Shown here in pieces: positions 32,888-42,900 of a DNA stretch of 64,000 bases. The notes under the pieces were generated by a model, which made no database searches, was not told the origin of the DNA, and saw only the letters and a program-made list of their open reading frames with translations. How positions within the stretch are numbered: the stretch's first letter is position 1; each line of letters starts with the position of its first letter. Source of the DNA: Moheibacter sediminis (GTDB lineage: Bacteria > Bacteroidota > Bacteroidia > Flavobacteriales > Weeksellaceae); contig NZ_FWXS01000010.1 in the NCBI RefSeq assembly GCF_900176425.1, forward strand, positions 1 to 64,000. Reading direction: 5' to 3'. Position numbers and translations under genes: made by a program.

Positions 32888-34002
32888 GGAATTTAAAATT
32901 TGTAATTATATTGATTTTTAGTGTTTTGTGTCAATTGTCATTGGCTCAAAACAACAAAGAAATTGACAGTTTGATTGCGGAGGCTAATTCATTTATTTTT
33001 AAAAATCCACAAAAAACCATTCAGATAGGCGAAGAAATCTTGGAAAGAAAAAACATTTCAAATTCCTATAAAATCTCATCTTATATTTTAATTGCCAATG
33101 GCTATGCTGCTTTGAACGAATATGAAAAATCAATTGATTTCGCCATCAAAGCCAACAATTTATCAGCCGAAACAAAAGACCATGCAAATCAGATCAGAAC
33201 TTTGGGTTTTATTGGTAACCAATACATACGCATCGAAATGCGCGACGAAGCATGGTATTATCTTGACAAAGCAGACAAACTTTCTCAGACTGCATCTTTG
33301 CCTGATTCGATGAAATACCTGATAGGGAACATTAATCTTTTGAAAGGATTTCTTTACAAAAGAAGCCTCGATTGTGAGTATGCCATCAAACATTTCAATA
33401 AGGCAATTATCGAATTCCGGAAAGATGAAGGCAATGGATTTGCGGTTGCAAATCTAGGTCAGGCATACAACCAGAAAGGATTTTGTTATATGTCGATTGA
33501 CAAAGATTCTGCGGAACTCAGTTTCTGGAAAGGATTGGCTGATGCACGCAAAAATGGCGCAAAATCTTTGGAATGCAATGCATTGATTGGTTTGGCGGAA
33601 ATTCAGAATTTTAGAAAAGATTTTAAAGGCTCGACTGAAATGTTGTCTGAAGCGCTGATGCTTTCAAAAGAAGTTCAACAAATTGAAATGGAAAATCGTA
33701 TTTACAAACTTTTGGCAGATAATTACCTTGCGACAGATGATTTTGAGAATCATTTACTTTATAAAAATTTGTTTGAATCTACGCAGTCAAAAGTTCTTGC
33801 AGATAACACCAAATCTGTCAATGAGCTCATCAAAAAAAGAAACGAAGAAAAAAGAGAAATTTATGATTCCAACGAAAATAAATTCATTCTTGTTTTGTCA
33901 ACTCTTATCTTCATTTTCATAAGTTCAATATTATTTCTTGGATATTTTCTTTGGAAAAAATCTCAGAAAATCAGAAAAATGAAACCTGTTACCGATTTAT
34001 GA
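32884..34002 (+). CDS. TPR membrane protein, apparent output-less partner of the upstream regulator
   Basis: 372 residues. A signal peptide (1-22, ending SLAQ), a TPR-like helical region to about 315, then a membrane helix (about 332-355, FILVLSTLIFIFISSILFLGYFLW) and a short basic tail. The layout copies the upstream AraC/TPR protein but there is no helix-turn-helix after the membrane helix. It overlaps that gene by 4 nt. It may form a heteromer that passes a periplasmic signal to the regulator, but this is inference from layout. Confidence 0.72.
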   Translation: MRNLKFVIILIFSVLCQLSLAQNNKEIDSLIAEANSFIFKNPQKTIQIGEEILERKNISNSYKISSYILIANGYAALNEYEKSIDFAIKANNLSAETKDHANQIRTLGFIGNQYIRIEMRDEAWYYLDKADKLSQTASLPDSMKYLIGNINLLKGFLYKRSLDCEYAIKHFNKAIIEFRKDEGNGFAVANLGQAYNQKGFCYMSIDKDSAELSFWKGLADARKNGAKSLECNALIGLAEIQNFRKDFKGSTEMLSEALMLSKEVQQIEMENRIYKLLADNYLATDDFENHLLYKNLFESTQSKVLADNTKSVNELIKKRNEEKREIYDSNENKFILVLSTLIFIFISSILFLGYFLWKKSQKIRKMKPVTDL

Positions 34003-34150
34003 AATAAAATCGAGTTAATTTTTAATTGATACACATTCAGTTAATTATGTTTTTAAAGTTTTCGTTTTCTTGAAATTTTCGTGAATCTCAAAGCCTACAA
34101 TTCTACATTCCGGAATTAACGTTCTACTTTTAGCCCTACAAATTATACAC

Positions 34151-35803
34151 ATGAAAAAAACATTTATTTTAGCCTCTTTACTATTTTCATTTCTTGAGTT
34201 AAATGCCCAGACACCGGTTTTTGAAATGCTAAAGGATATCAATCCTTCGGGCGATTCTATGCCGACCGATTTGATTTCATTCGATGAAAAATTATTCTTC
34301 GTCGCTGAAGATGGAGAAAGCGGAAGAGAGTTATGGGTGACAGATAGTAATGATACTTATCTTTTTAAAGATATAAATCCGGGAGCAAATGGTTCGGATA
34401 TTTCTAATTTCAGAATTTTTGACGGTAAGCTATTTTTTACAGCCACAGATGATGCCAACGGAAATGAAATTTGGATTTCAGACGGTACGGTTGAAGGAAC
34501 ACAGATATTAAAAGATATTTTCCCGGGAACAAGTGGATCATATGCTTTTGAGTTTTTTGAATTCAATAACGGACTTTATTTCAGAGCAGAAGACGGTGTA
34601 CACGGAACGGAACTCTGGAAAACAGACGGAACCGAAGGGGGAACTGTGATGGTTGCAGATCTGCGCATCGGAGAATTTGGTTCAAATCCTTCAAACTTTG
34701 CAATTTTAAATAATAAAATATATTTCAACGCCAATGATGGTTTCGATTATGAAAACGGTCAACATGGTTTCGAACTTTGGGTTTCTGATGGGACTGCAGC
34801 GGGAACCGAAATTGTAGCGGATATCAATACAGCAGAAAGTTCAAATCCTTCTGGAATGGTGACGTTTGGTGATAAAATTTATTTCAGTGCGGATAATGGG
34901 ATTAATGGTATCGAACTTTGGGCATCAGATGGAACCCAAGCCGGAACTTATATGGTAAAAGATATCAGGACTGAAGGAAATGGCAATTCATTGCCTGGAC
35001 ATTTCATCGTGTTTAATGATAAATTATTCTTCTCAGCCTATACAGAACAAACAGGAAGAGAAATGTGGGTAACAGATGGTACCGAGCAAGGAACACAGTT
35101 TTTGAAAGATGCAAATCCGGGAACTTCTGACGGTGTCATTCCACAATTTAGACATTTCATTTATGGCGAAAAATTATTACTTACTTTGAATGACGGAGTT
35201 CATGGTCCTGAGATTTGGTCAACAGACGGTACATCAGAAGGCACACAATTATATCTGGATATTTTCCCTGGCGCAGAAGGATCTATGGGAGCCACTCAGG
35301 CTCCAATTGTTTTCTATGAATTTGACGGAATGCTTTATTTCAGAGCATTCGACGATTTTGAAGAATATTTCCAGTTATGGCAGTCAGACGGAACGATTGA
35401 AGGAACTCAAAAACTGATGCCCAATCCAGAAAATCCTTTTAATGGAGCTTTAGCATATAGTCCTTTTTTCACTTCTCTGGGGAACTCTTTGTATTTCACA
35501 GCCAAGTACGATGAAAATGGATATGAATTATGGAAATTGACTTTTGAAGATATGGCAGTTTCTGATTTTACTCAAAACCAATTCAGCATTTATCCAAATC
35601 CTGTAACTGATATCATAAATATTTCGGGGAAATCTAGCATTTCTTCAGTTCAGATTTATGATTTGGCGGGTAAAATTTTGAGTAATCAGTCATTCAATTC
35701 ACAAGAAGCAAAGCTGAATATATCTTCTTTACCCAAAGGAATTTACATCATCAAATTGGTATCAGAAGGAAAAACGAATTCTTACAAAATAATCAAAAAG
35801 TAA
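34151..35803 (+). CDS. Secreted ELWxxDGT-repeat beta-propeller protein with T9SS sorting domain
   Basis: 550 residues. Signal peptide 1-19 (ending LNAQ). About nine short repeats of the form ELWxxDGT are visible: GRELWVTDS, GNEIWISDGT, GTELWKTDGT, GFELWVSDGT, GIELWASDGT, GREMWVTDGT, GPEIWSTDGT, YFQLWQSDGT and GYELWKLT, each followed by GT and an aromatic strand. The last ~75 residues (FSIYPNPVTDIINIS...KIIKK) are a type A T9SS sorting domain. A seven- or eight-bladed propeller is likely. It follows the two TPR genes by 148 nt and is ended by a good terminator. Confidence 0.9.
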   Translation: MKKTFILASLLFSFLELNAQTPVFEMLKDINPSGDSMPTDLISFDEKLFFVAEDGESGRELWVTDSNDTYLFKDINPGANGSDISNFRIFDGKLFFTATDDANGNEIWISDGTVEGTQILKDIFPGTSGSYAFEFFEFNNGLYFRAEDGVHGTELWKTDGTEGGTVMVADLRIGEFGSNPSNFAILNNKIYFNANDGFDYENGQHGFELWVSDGTAAGTEIVADINTAESSNPSGMVTFGDKIYFSADNGINGIELWASDGTQAGTYMVKDIRTEGNGNSLPGHFIVFNDKLFFSAYTEQTGREMWVTDGTEQGTQFLKDANPGTSDGVIPQFRHFIYGEKLLLTLNDGVHGPEIWSTDGTSEGTQLYLDIFPGAEGSMGATQAPIVFYEFDGMLYFRAFDDFEEYFQLWQSDGTIEGTQKLMPNPENPFNGALAYSPFFTSLGNSLYFTAKYDENGYELWKLTFEDMAVSDFTQNQFSIYPNPVTDIINISGKSSISSVQIYDLAGKILSNQSFNSQEAKLNISSLPKGIYIIKLVSEGKTNSYKIIKK

Positions 35804-35826
35804 ATTTTCTCATTTGTAATTTTTAG

Positions 35827-35853
35827 CCCGGAAACGAAAGATTCCGGGTTTAT
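35827..35853 (+). terminator. Terminator after the ELWxxDGT gene
   Basis: Seven-base stem CCCGGAA/TTCCGGG with an 8-nt loop, followed by TTTATTTA, 23 nt after the stop. Confidence 0.75.
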
Positions 35854-35923
35854 TTATGATAAAATTTTAACAATTTCAGTAATCAAATATCCAATTGATG
35901 CACATATTGGATATCGCGCTTCT

Positions 35924-36067
35924 CTATTCCAAACTTTTCAAGAATCCAGCACTGCCTTCATCCAGTGATTCAAAAGTGAGAGACTCATCATATTCTACCT
36001 CACCTGCATCACTTTTCTTTTTTCCATAAATGACCAAATCTTCCAGTTGTTTTAAATAATGCTCCAT
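35924..36067 (-). CDS. Small acidic protein downstream of the broken DinB gene
   Basis: 47 residues from the ATG at 36067 (MEHYLKQLEDLVIYGKKKSD, then GEVEYDESLTFESLDEGSAG). A longer reading to 36205 would enter the DinB gene. The mixed helical start and acidic C-terminus, and a 59-nt distance to the DinB stop on the same strand, leave it plausible but not certain. I recognise no family. Confidence 0.4.
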   Translation of the reverse strand: MEHYLKQLEDLVIYGKKKSDAGEVEYDESLTFESLDEGSAGFLKSLE

Positions 36068-36126
36068 AATTTGATTTGAATTAATTTTTACAAAAAAGAG
36101 AAACAAATGATTCCGTCTCTTGCATT

Positions 36127-36687
36127 TTATTTTTTCGGAAGTCTTTTCCTTATGAGCGCAATCTGCCCCATATGATTGGCCTGATGTTCCATGACATGGT
36201 ACCATGCCCAGTGGTTATTCATCAGACTATCATTCTCAATCTTTGAATTGAGCCATTTGTCATCTTTGGTTTTGAGCAATGCTAAAGTTTCATTTCTGAC
36301 ATCATCCCAGATTTTCAAATAATAATCGATAGGGTTTCCTTTGAACTCATTTCTTGCTGGCTCACCTAATTCCAAAGCAGGCATCCATTTTTTTGCTTCA
36401 TCTGCATTAAACTCCCGATTTTCAAATGTATAAACCTGATAATACTTTTCAGTTGCCGCCAAATGGAGAATGATAGCACCCATTCGGTTCGATTCTGCAT
36501 CCATCAAAAAATCCGTTTCTTCCTGATTCAGTTTCTGCACATTGTTCGTAACTCGTTTCTTCAAATCACCTAACATAGAGACCAAAACACCAATTTGTGG
36601 CGTTTAGCCTTCTATCGGCTCGATGGTATATTGAGCTTGTGAAGCAAATCCAACAAGGATAAATAAAATGGCAATGGTGTTTTTCAT
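36127..36687 (-). pseudogene. Exported DinB-family protein, interrupted by an in-frame stop
   Basis: The frame opens at an ATG at 36687 with a signal peptide and a lead MKNTIAILFILVGFASQAQ, then TIEPIEG and a TAA stop at codon 28 (36606-36604), followed in the same frame by TPQIGVLVSMLGDLKKRVTNNV and the DinB-like four-helix domain. The His of LHLAATEKYYQ and HVMEHQANHMGQI near the end are candidates for metal binding. As I remember, homologues read a Tyr or Phe where the stop sits, so one base change would make the gene whole. Without the signal peptide a TTG at 36585 or a Met at 36576 could restart translation inside the cytoplasm. Confidence 0.75.
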
Positions 36688-37018
36688 AATTTATTGATTT
36701 AATGGACTTTAAAGGTAAAAGAAATATTGAAAATTATTTCATAATTAAAAAATTTCAGTAAAATTCAAATATAAAAAACTATACTCTCCCCAAAATTAAA
36801 ATACCATCCTCAAATTAAACCATGTATATTTTGTTGACCTCTCAGTGAATTTCTTTTTAGCAGTCTCTACAGAAGCTTTAGCTTACGCTTAATCATCCTA
36901 AACAACTCACAAAATCCGCTCCCAATCTACTTCGTAATTAAAGTTAACAAAAAAAGACGGAATCACTTCCGCCTTTCTATAATTTTAAGATTGATCATTA
37001 AACCCTAATCATTAAAAA
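36688..37018. other. Intergenic region between the broken DinB gene and purF
   Basis: 331 bases. It holds the purF terminator near its right end and AT-rich sequence elsewhere. I see no open reading frame or RNA structure in the rest. Confidence 0.6.
36948..36977 (-). terminator. Terminator of the purL-purF operon
   Basis: On the minus strand AGGCGGAA pairs with TTCCGTCT around GTGA (one G-T), followed by a T-run. It lies 42-71 nt after the purF stop. Confidence 0.85.
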
Positions 37019-38506
37019 TCAATACTCAATCTTCGACTGATAAAATTCTTCTCTTGGCAATTCTTTCTCGACCGGATAATCTTCCGTAAAGCATCCGAAA
37101 CAATGATTTTTAGAACCCAATATTTCAATCAAATTCGGAACCGATAAAAAATCAAGCGAATCAACCCCAAGATAAACCGCCAATTCCTTATTATTCATAT
37201 TTGCAGAGATCAAATCTTTTTTCGTCGGCATGTCAATCCCCAAAAAACAAGGCGCAATGATAGGCGGCGAAGCACTTCTGAAATGAATTTCTTTCGCTCC
37301 TGCTTCTTTCAATATTTTAATCAATAATTTACTAGTCGTTCCACGCACAATAGAATCATCCAAAATCACCAATCGTTTACCTTTGATTTTGCTTACGATA
37401 GGATTCAACTTAAGATTCACCACACGTTCGCGCATTTCCTGCGAAGGAACGATGAACGAACGGCTCATGTATCGGTTCTTTACCAAAATCGGCTCAAACG
37501 GAATACCCGAAGCATTCGAAAATCCAATCGCAGAAGGAACTCCTGAATCCGGAACACCAATTACAACATCAGCATCCACAGGCGATTGTTCAAACAATTT
37601 GCGGCCACTTTCGACACGCAAGTCATAAATTTCCCGACCCTGGATATTGGAATCAGGACGCGCAAAATAAATATATTCGAAAGCACAAATCCTTTGTCTC
37701 GACGGTTGTTCAAGCGAATAAGAATGCAACCCATCTTTATCCGCAACTACAATTTCTCCGGGTTCTACATCACGCAGAAATTCTGCGCCAACTGCATCCA
37801 AAGCACAGCTTTCCGAACTGAAAACATACGTATCGTCATCCATTTTACCGATACATAAAGGACGAATTCCGTTCGGATCACGAAATGCAGCCAATGAATT
37901 TTTAGTCAATAATAAAACCGAATAAGCACCTCGAATTTCTTTCAATCCCAATTGAATTGCTTCCTGCACCGTCAAATGCGAATGCCTTTGAATCGAGCGC
38001 AAAATAACTTCTGTATCAGAAGTCGCAAGAAAAGGAAGTCCCTCTTTTGCCAATTCTTGCTTGAGTCCTTCGATATCGATTACATTTCCGTTGTGTGCAA
38101 TCGAAAAGTGTGGTTTACCATAATAATTCACAGCATATAATGGCTGAATATTTTTTGAGCTTCCACCACCCGCAGTCGTGTAACGTGTATGTCCGATGGC
38201 AGCATTGCCCTGAAATTCTTCAATTTCTTCGATATTTTTAAAAACATCCAACACCAAACCTGCGGATTTATAGGTTTTGATATTTCCATCTTTGAGGACT
38301 GAAACGCCGGCAGCTTCCTGCCCACGGTGCTGCAATGCAAACATACCAAACTGCGTAAGAGAAAATGTGTCGATGTTTCGCGGGGAGTAAATTCCGAAAA
38401 CACCGCATTCTTCTTCCATGCTGTCCAAAGTATCTTTGAAAGCGGTTTTAAGAAAGTTTCTTTGGTAAAACTGAGAACTTTTCGATTTGTTTTTACAAGT
38501 GTTCAT
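37019..38506 (-). CDS. purF: Amidophosphoribosyltransferase
   Basis: 495 residues. Catalyses the first step of purine synthesis, PRPP plus glutamine to phosphoribosylamine. The nucleophilic Cys34 is in EEECGVFGIYS, so the ATG at 38506 implies a 33-residue propeptide; an ATG at 38419 would leave only four residues. QHRGQEAAGV, IGHTRYTT, and the PRPP loop VILDDSIVRGTTS are present. Four Cys suited to a [4Fe-4S] cluster, as in Bacillus PurF, are seen: RICAFEYIYF, APCFLGID and CFGCFTEDYP. It is the last gene of the operon, 29 nt after purC, and is followed by a terminator. Confidence 0.95.
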   Translation of the reverse strand: MNTCKNKSKSSQFYQRNFLKTAFKDTLDSMEEECGVFGIYSPRNIDTFSLTQFGMFALQHRGQEAAGVSVLKDGNIKTYKSAGLVLDVFKNIEEIEEFQGNAAIGHTRYTTAGGGSSKNIQPLYAVNYYGKPHFSIAHNGNVIDIEGLKQELAKEGLPFLATSDTEVILRSIQRHSHLTVQEAIQLGLKEIRGAYSVLLLTKNSLAAFRDPNGIRPLCIGKMDDDTYVFSSESCALDAVGAEFLRDVEPGEIVVADKDGLHSYSLEQPSRQRICAFEYIYFARPDSNIQGREIYDLRVESGRKLFEQSPVDADVVIGVPDSGVPSAIGFSNASGIPFEPILVKNRYMSRSFIVPSQEMRERVVNLKLNPIVSKIKGKRLVILDDSIVRGTTSKLLIKILKEAGAKEIHFRSASPPIIAPCFLGIDMPTKKDLISANMNNKELAVYLGVDSLDFLSVPNLIEILGSKNHCFGCFTEDYPVEKELPREEFYQSKIEY

Positions 38507-38535
38507 TGTTTGTCTTGCTGACTTCTTTTCTTGAT

Positions 38536-39261
38536 TTATTTTTTTAATGCTTGCTGAAGTCTATTGTAAACTTCATGGTAAGCTTCGGAAACTTCTCCCA
38601 AATCTCTTCTGAAACGGTCTTTGTCCAGTTTCTTCAAAGTATCTTTGTCCCAAAGGCGGCAAGTATCCGGACTGATTTCGTCTGCCAATATGATGTTTCC
38701 TTCAGAATCCTTGCCAAATTCAATTTTGAAATCGATTAAAATCAAATTCGCTTTCATGAACAAATCAATCAAAGCTGCATTGATTTTATCGGTCATTGCA
38801 TACATCAATTTCAATTCGTCATAAGTTGCTGCGCCCAGTAAAACTGCGTGGTGGTCATTGATCAATGGATCTCCCAATTCATCTTTTTTGTAACAAATAT
38901 CAAAAATGGTTACCGGAGATTTTGCTCCTTCTTCCAATCCTAAACGCTGTGCCATGCTTCCTGCAACGTAGTTTCTGACAACCATTTCAATCGGGATGAT
39001 GTCCACTTTTTTAACCAATTGTTCGCGTTCATTCAAAGTTTCGATGTAATGTGTCTGAATTCCTTTTTCAATCAGATAATTGAAAATCAAAGTTGAAATT
39101 TTGTTGTTCATTTCTCCTTTGTCGGCAACCGTTCCGCGTTTTTGCGCATTGAATGCTGTTGCATCATCTTTGTAATATACGATGACCAAATTAGGGTCTT
39201 CCGTAGTGTAAACCTGTTTGGCTTTGCCTTCGTATATGAAATCTTTTTTTGTGTAGCTCAT
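38536..39261 (-). CDS. purC: SAICAR synthase
   Basis: 241 residues, typical. Joins aspartate to CAIR with ATP in step 8 of purine synthesis. It opens KKDFIYEGKAKQVYTTEDP (the ATP-grasp-like glycine loop EGKAK) and contains PIEMVVRNYVAGSMAQRLG, LADEISPDTCRLWD and DKDRFRRDLG near the end, the SAICAR synthetase signatures. It lies 5 nt after the stop of a lipoprotein gene and 29 nt before purF. Control is presumably from the purL riboswitch. Confidence 0.97.
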   Translation of the reverse strand: MSYTKKDFIYEGKAKQVYTTEDPNLVIVYYKDDATAFNAQKRGTVADKGEMNNKISTLIFNYLIEKGIQTHYIETLNEREQLVKKVDIIPIEMVVRNYVAGSMAQRLGLEEGAKSPVTIFDICYKKDELGDPLINDHHAVLLGAATYDELKLMYAMTDKINAALIDLFMKANLILIDFKIEFGKDSEGNIILADEISPDTCRLWDKDTLKKLDKDRFRRDLGEVSEAYHEVYNRLQQALKK

Positions 39262-39266
39262 TGTGT

Positions 39267-39956
39267 TTATTTTGCTATTCGTTTAATTTTTCCAGTTTTA
39301 TCATTAACTATAATGCTATCTACAAATTCATTATGATTACCATAAATAGTATTATCTGCAATAAAAATAACGTCATTATCATTAAAAATGATGGAATCAC
39401 ATTGGTTGAATTTTATTTCATCACTATACAATTCTTCATTCTTCCATAAATATTTGCCATTATCTAAATCAACCTTTCCGACAAAACCCAAAGTTGAAAT
39501 ATACACTGCATTATTCTCAATCACAGGTTGCCCTAAGTTAAAAGCATAGGCATATAATTTCCAATTATTTATTTGAGTTTTACGGTTAATTGATTCAACA
39601 AAACTTGCAGCATCTCCAGCAGCATTTTCTGTGTAATAAACAATCAAATTATCTTTATAAAACTGTAAATATGCTTTTTCAATAGTAAGTTCAGATTGTA
39701 GTTTATATTTGGCAATTAATTTCGATTTCTCTTTTTGATCAATTTCTCCCGTTGGATAAACAATAAACTCATAATTGTTCAATGTTGCATATAGTGTATC
39801 TTCTTCTACCTGATACTCTTTTTTACTTTTCGTACTTACAGGATATGTTAAGGCTTTTTCACTAATAGGCAATTTTATTTCCGTGCCTTTGTTTTCCTTA
39901 GTTTTACATGAATATAGTAGTAGAACACAAATGGATATTATTATCAATTCTTTCAT
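39267..39956 (-). CDS. Hypothetical lipoprotein between purL and purC
   Basis: 229 residues. A lipoprotein signal ends at LLYSC (Cys16). The mature part has no enzymatic motif; short repeated strands such as GQPVIENNAVYISTLGFVGKVDLDNGKYLWKNEELY resemble a PQQ-type beta-propeller blade, and NDNDVIFIADNTIYGNHN follows. It sits tightly in the purine operon: its start is 6 nt from the purL stop and its stop 5 nt from the purC start, so it is surely cotranscribed. Nothing links it chemically to purine synthesis. It may be a recent insertion into the operon or a lineage-specific envelope protein. Confidence 0.8.
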   Translation of the reverse strand: MKELIIISICVLLLYSCKTKENKGTEIKLPISEKALTYPVSTKSKKEYQVEEDTLYATLNNYEFIVYPTGEIDQKEKSKLIAKYKLQSELTIEKAYLQFYKDNLIVYYTENAAGDAASFVESINRKTQINNWKLYAYAFNLGQPVIENNAVYISTLGFVGKVDLDNGKYLWKNEELYSDEIKFNQCDSIIFNDNDVIFIADNTIYGNHNEFVDSIIVNDKTGKIKRIAK

Positions 39957-39962
39957 ATTTAA

Positions 39963-42900
39963 TTATAAAAAATATTCTACTCCATTCTTAAATATATTCA
40001 TCACTTCGATGCCCGGAATGTTCTGGAACAGTCCTTCTTCAAATCTTTCCGGATGCCCCATTCGTCCGAAAATCTTTCCGCAAGGACTTACAATTCCTTC
40101 TATTCCTAAAACCGAACCATTTGGATTGTGAGGCATTTCAGAAGCGATTTTCCCTTCTAAATCTATGAATTGCGTTGCAATTTGATTTTGCTCAAATAAA
40201 ATTTCTAGATTCTTTTCGTCTGCCATGAATCTTCCTTCACCGTGCGAAAACGGAATCCAATATTCCTGTCCAGCCATCCCTTTCAACCAAGGCGAATGGG
40301 AATCATTTACTCTTACTTTTGCCAATTGCGTAATGTGTCTTCCGATTTGGTTGAAAGTCAAAGTTGGTGTGTCTTCATCCAATTCTCTGATTTCGCCGTA
40401 AGGCAACAATCCTGATTTGATCAATCCCTGAAAGCCATTACAAATTCCCAAAACCAATCCGTCGCGTTCCAATAATTTATGGACGCTTTCTTTGATTCTC
40501 TCGTTTCGCAAAACGGTCGCAATAAATTTTCCTGAACCGTCCGGCTCGTCTGCAGCGGAAAATCCACCCGGAAGAAACAAAATTTGAGAATTGTCAATCG
40601 CTTTTGAATAAGCAACCACCGTTTCTTCAATATCTTTTTCTGAAAGGTTTTTGAAAACAATTATTTCTGTTTCGGCGCCTTCTTTTCGGAATGCTTTCGC
40701 ACTGTCGTATTCAGAATTCGTTCCCGGAAATGATGGGATGAATACCTTTGGTTTCGAATTTCGAAATTCGAGGTTCGAAATTCGTTTTTCAGATTTTGAA
40801 TTATTTATTAATTCTTTGCCAGCTTCGAGCTTCGAGCTTTGAGCTTCGTATGGGAATAATTCAGCAAAGGTACTTTTCCAGGCGGATTTTGTTTCTTCCA
40901 TTGAAATTTGAATTCCATTGAAATTAAATTCTTTCGATGAATTTGTATTTCCTAATAAATAGTAATTGGACTGAATTTCAGTTGGAATATTTAATTCTTC
41001 TGAATGTTCAACAACAATTGCAGCCGGATAATATTTCATCAAATCCAAATTAGAATTGACTTCAAATCCGATTTCATTTCCAAAAGCCATTAACGCTAAA
41101 GTTTCTGCAATTCCTCCTGATTTCACCGTCATGGCAGAATTGATGATGGAATTATTTGAATGAATGGTTTCAAAAATTTGTTTCAGATTTAATTCATCAA
41201 ACAAATAATCATCCTTTAATTCAGGAATGAAAACCGAAATTTTTGAATTTGTTTTCTGGAAAGTTGATGAATTAATTCTATCAGATTTATTCGGAGCGAC
41301 CGCGAAAGAAATCAAAGTCGGTGGAACGTCAATTTCTTGATAGCTTCCACTCATGCTGTCTTTTCCTCCAATTGCAGGGATGCTCAATTGTTTTTGAGCT
41401 TCAATCGAACCGAGCAAAGCAGCAAAAGGTTTTCCCCAGCGCTCTGCTTCGTCGCGTAGTTTTTCAAAATATTCTTGCAAAGTCAATCGGATTTCTTTGA
41501 AATCTCCGCCTCCTGCAACAATTTTCGCAACGCTATCCATCACCGCGAAATAAGCGCCATGATAAGGCGACCAATAACTTAATTGTGGATTGAATCCAAA
41601 GCTCGCCATCGAAACAGCATTTGTAAATCCGTCCGTTGGGAATTTCTGAACGCTGATGTCTTCAGGTGTACTTTGTGTTTTTCCGCCAAAAGCATTCAAA
41701 ACCGTGCTTCTTCCTACATTGTTGTCGAACATTTCCACCATTCCTTTTTGGGAAGTGTGATTTAATTCTTTCAATAATTGAATGAAATTTTCTTTTGAAA
41801 ATTCTTTGGACTCAAACGGATTTAATTTTTCTCCATTTTGAATTGTGGCTTGCGCTTGTTTGCGAACGCCATTTGTATCAAGAAATTTTCTGTCCAACTC
41901 GACAATTTTATTTCCTTTCCACCACATGATCATGGTTTCGTCATCGGTTACATTAGCAACAATAGTTGCTTCTAAGTTTTCAATTGCTGCAAACTCAATG
42001 AATTTTTCCGCATCTTTTGATTCTACCACGACTGCCATTCTTTCCTGAGATTCAGAGAGAGCGAGTTCCGTACCGTTGAGACCGGTATATTTGAGTGGTA
42101 GTGTGTCCAAGTTAATATTTACGCCTCTTGCAATTTCCCCAATGGCTACCGAAACTCCCCCTGCACCGAAATCATTGCACTTTTTGATGAGTGCCAAAAC
42201 TTCTTTATTTCTAAACAATCGCTGAATTTTTCGTTCCACGATTGCATTTCCTTTTTGTACTTCTGAACTTAATTCTTCCAGTTTTTGTCCATCATGTGTT
42301 TTAGACGAACCCGTTGCACCACCGACTCCGTCGCGTCCTGTGCGACCGCCTAAAACGATTACTTTGTCGCCGCCGGTGGGTTCTTCACGGCGTACCCAAT
42401 CTTTTTTCACAGCTCCTGCAACGAAACCGACTTCCATGCGTTTGGCTTTGTAGCCCTCGTCGTAAATTTCTTTGACGTAAGTTGTAGCCAAACCGATTTG
42501 GTTTCCGTAAGAACTGTATCCGTTTGCAGCTTCTTTGGTAATTTTTCGCTGGGGTAATTTTCCCGGAAGTGTATCTTCGATTTTTTCCAAAGGATTTGCC
42601 GAACCTGTCACGCGCATCGCTTGGAAAACATAAGCACGACCGGACAAAGGATCACGAATCGCACCACCCACACAAGTCGAAGCACCTCCAAATGGTTCCA
42701 CTTCGGTTGGGTGGTTGTGTGTTTCGTTTTTGAATTGTAGAAGCCATTCTTCTTCAACCCCATCCACATCAATCGGGACAACTATGGAACACGCATTGAT
42801 TTCTTCAGAAATGTCAATGTTGTTTACTTTCCCGGTTTTGCTTAAATATTTTCCCATGATGGTCGCGAGATCCATCATTCGGATTGGTTTTGTGATGTTT

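Noticed and set aside
36768-36947. Coding sequence in the DinB-purF gap
   Set aside because: Only short AT-rich frames without a plausible start or family were found.
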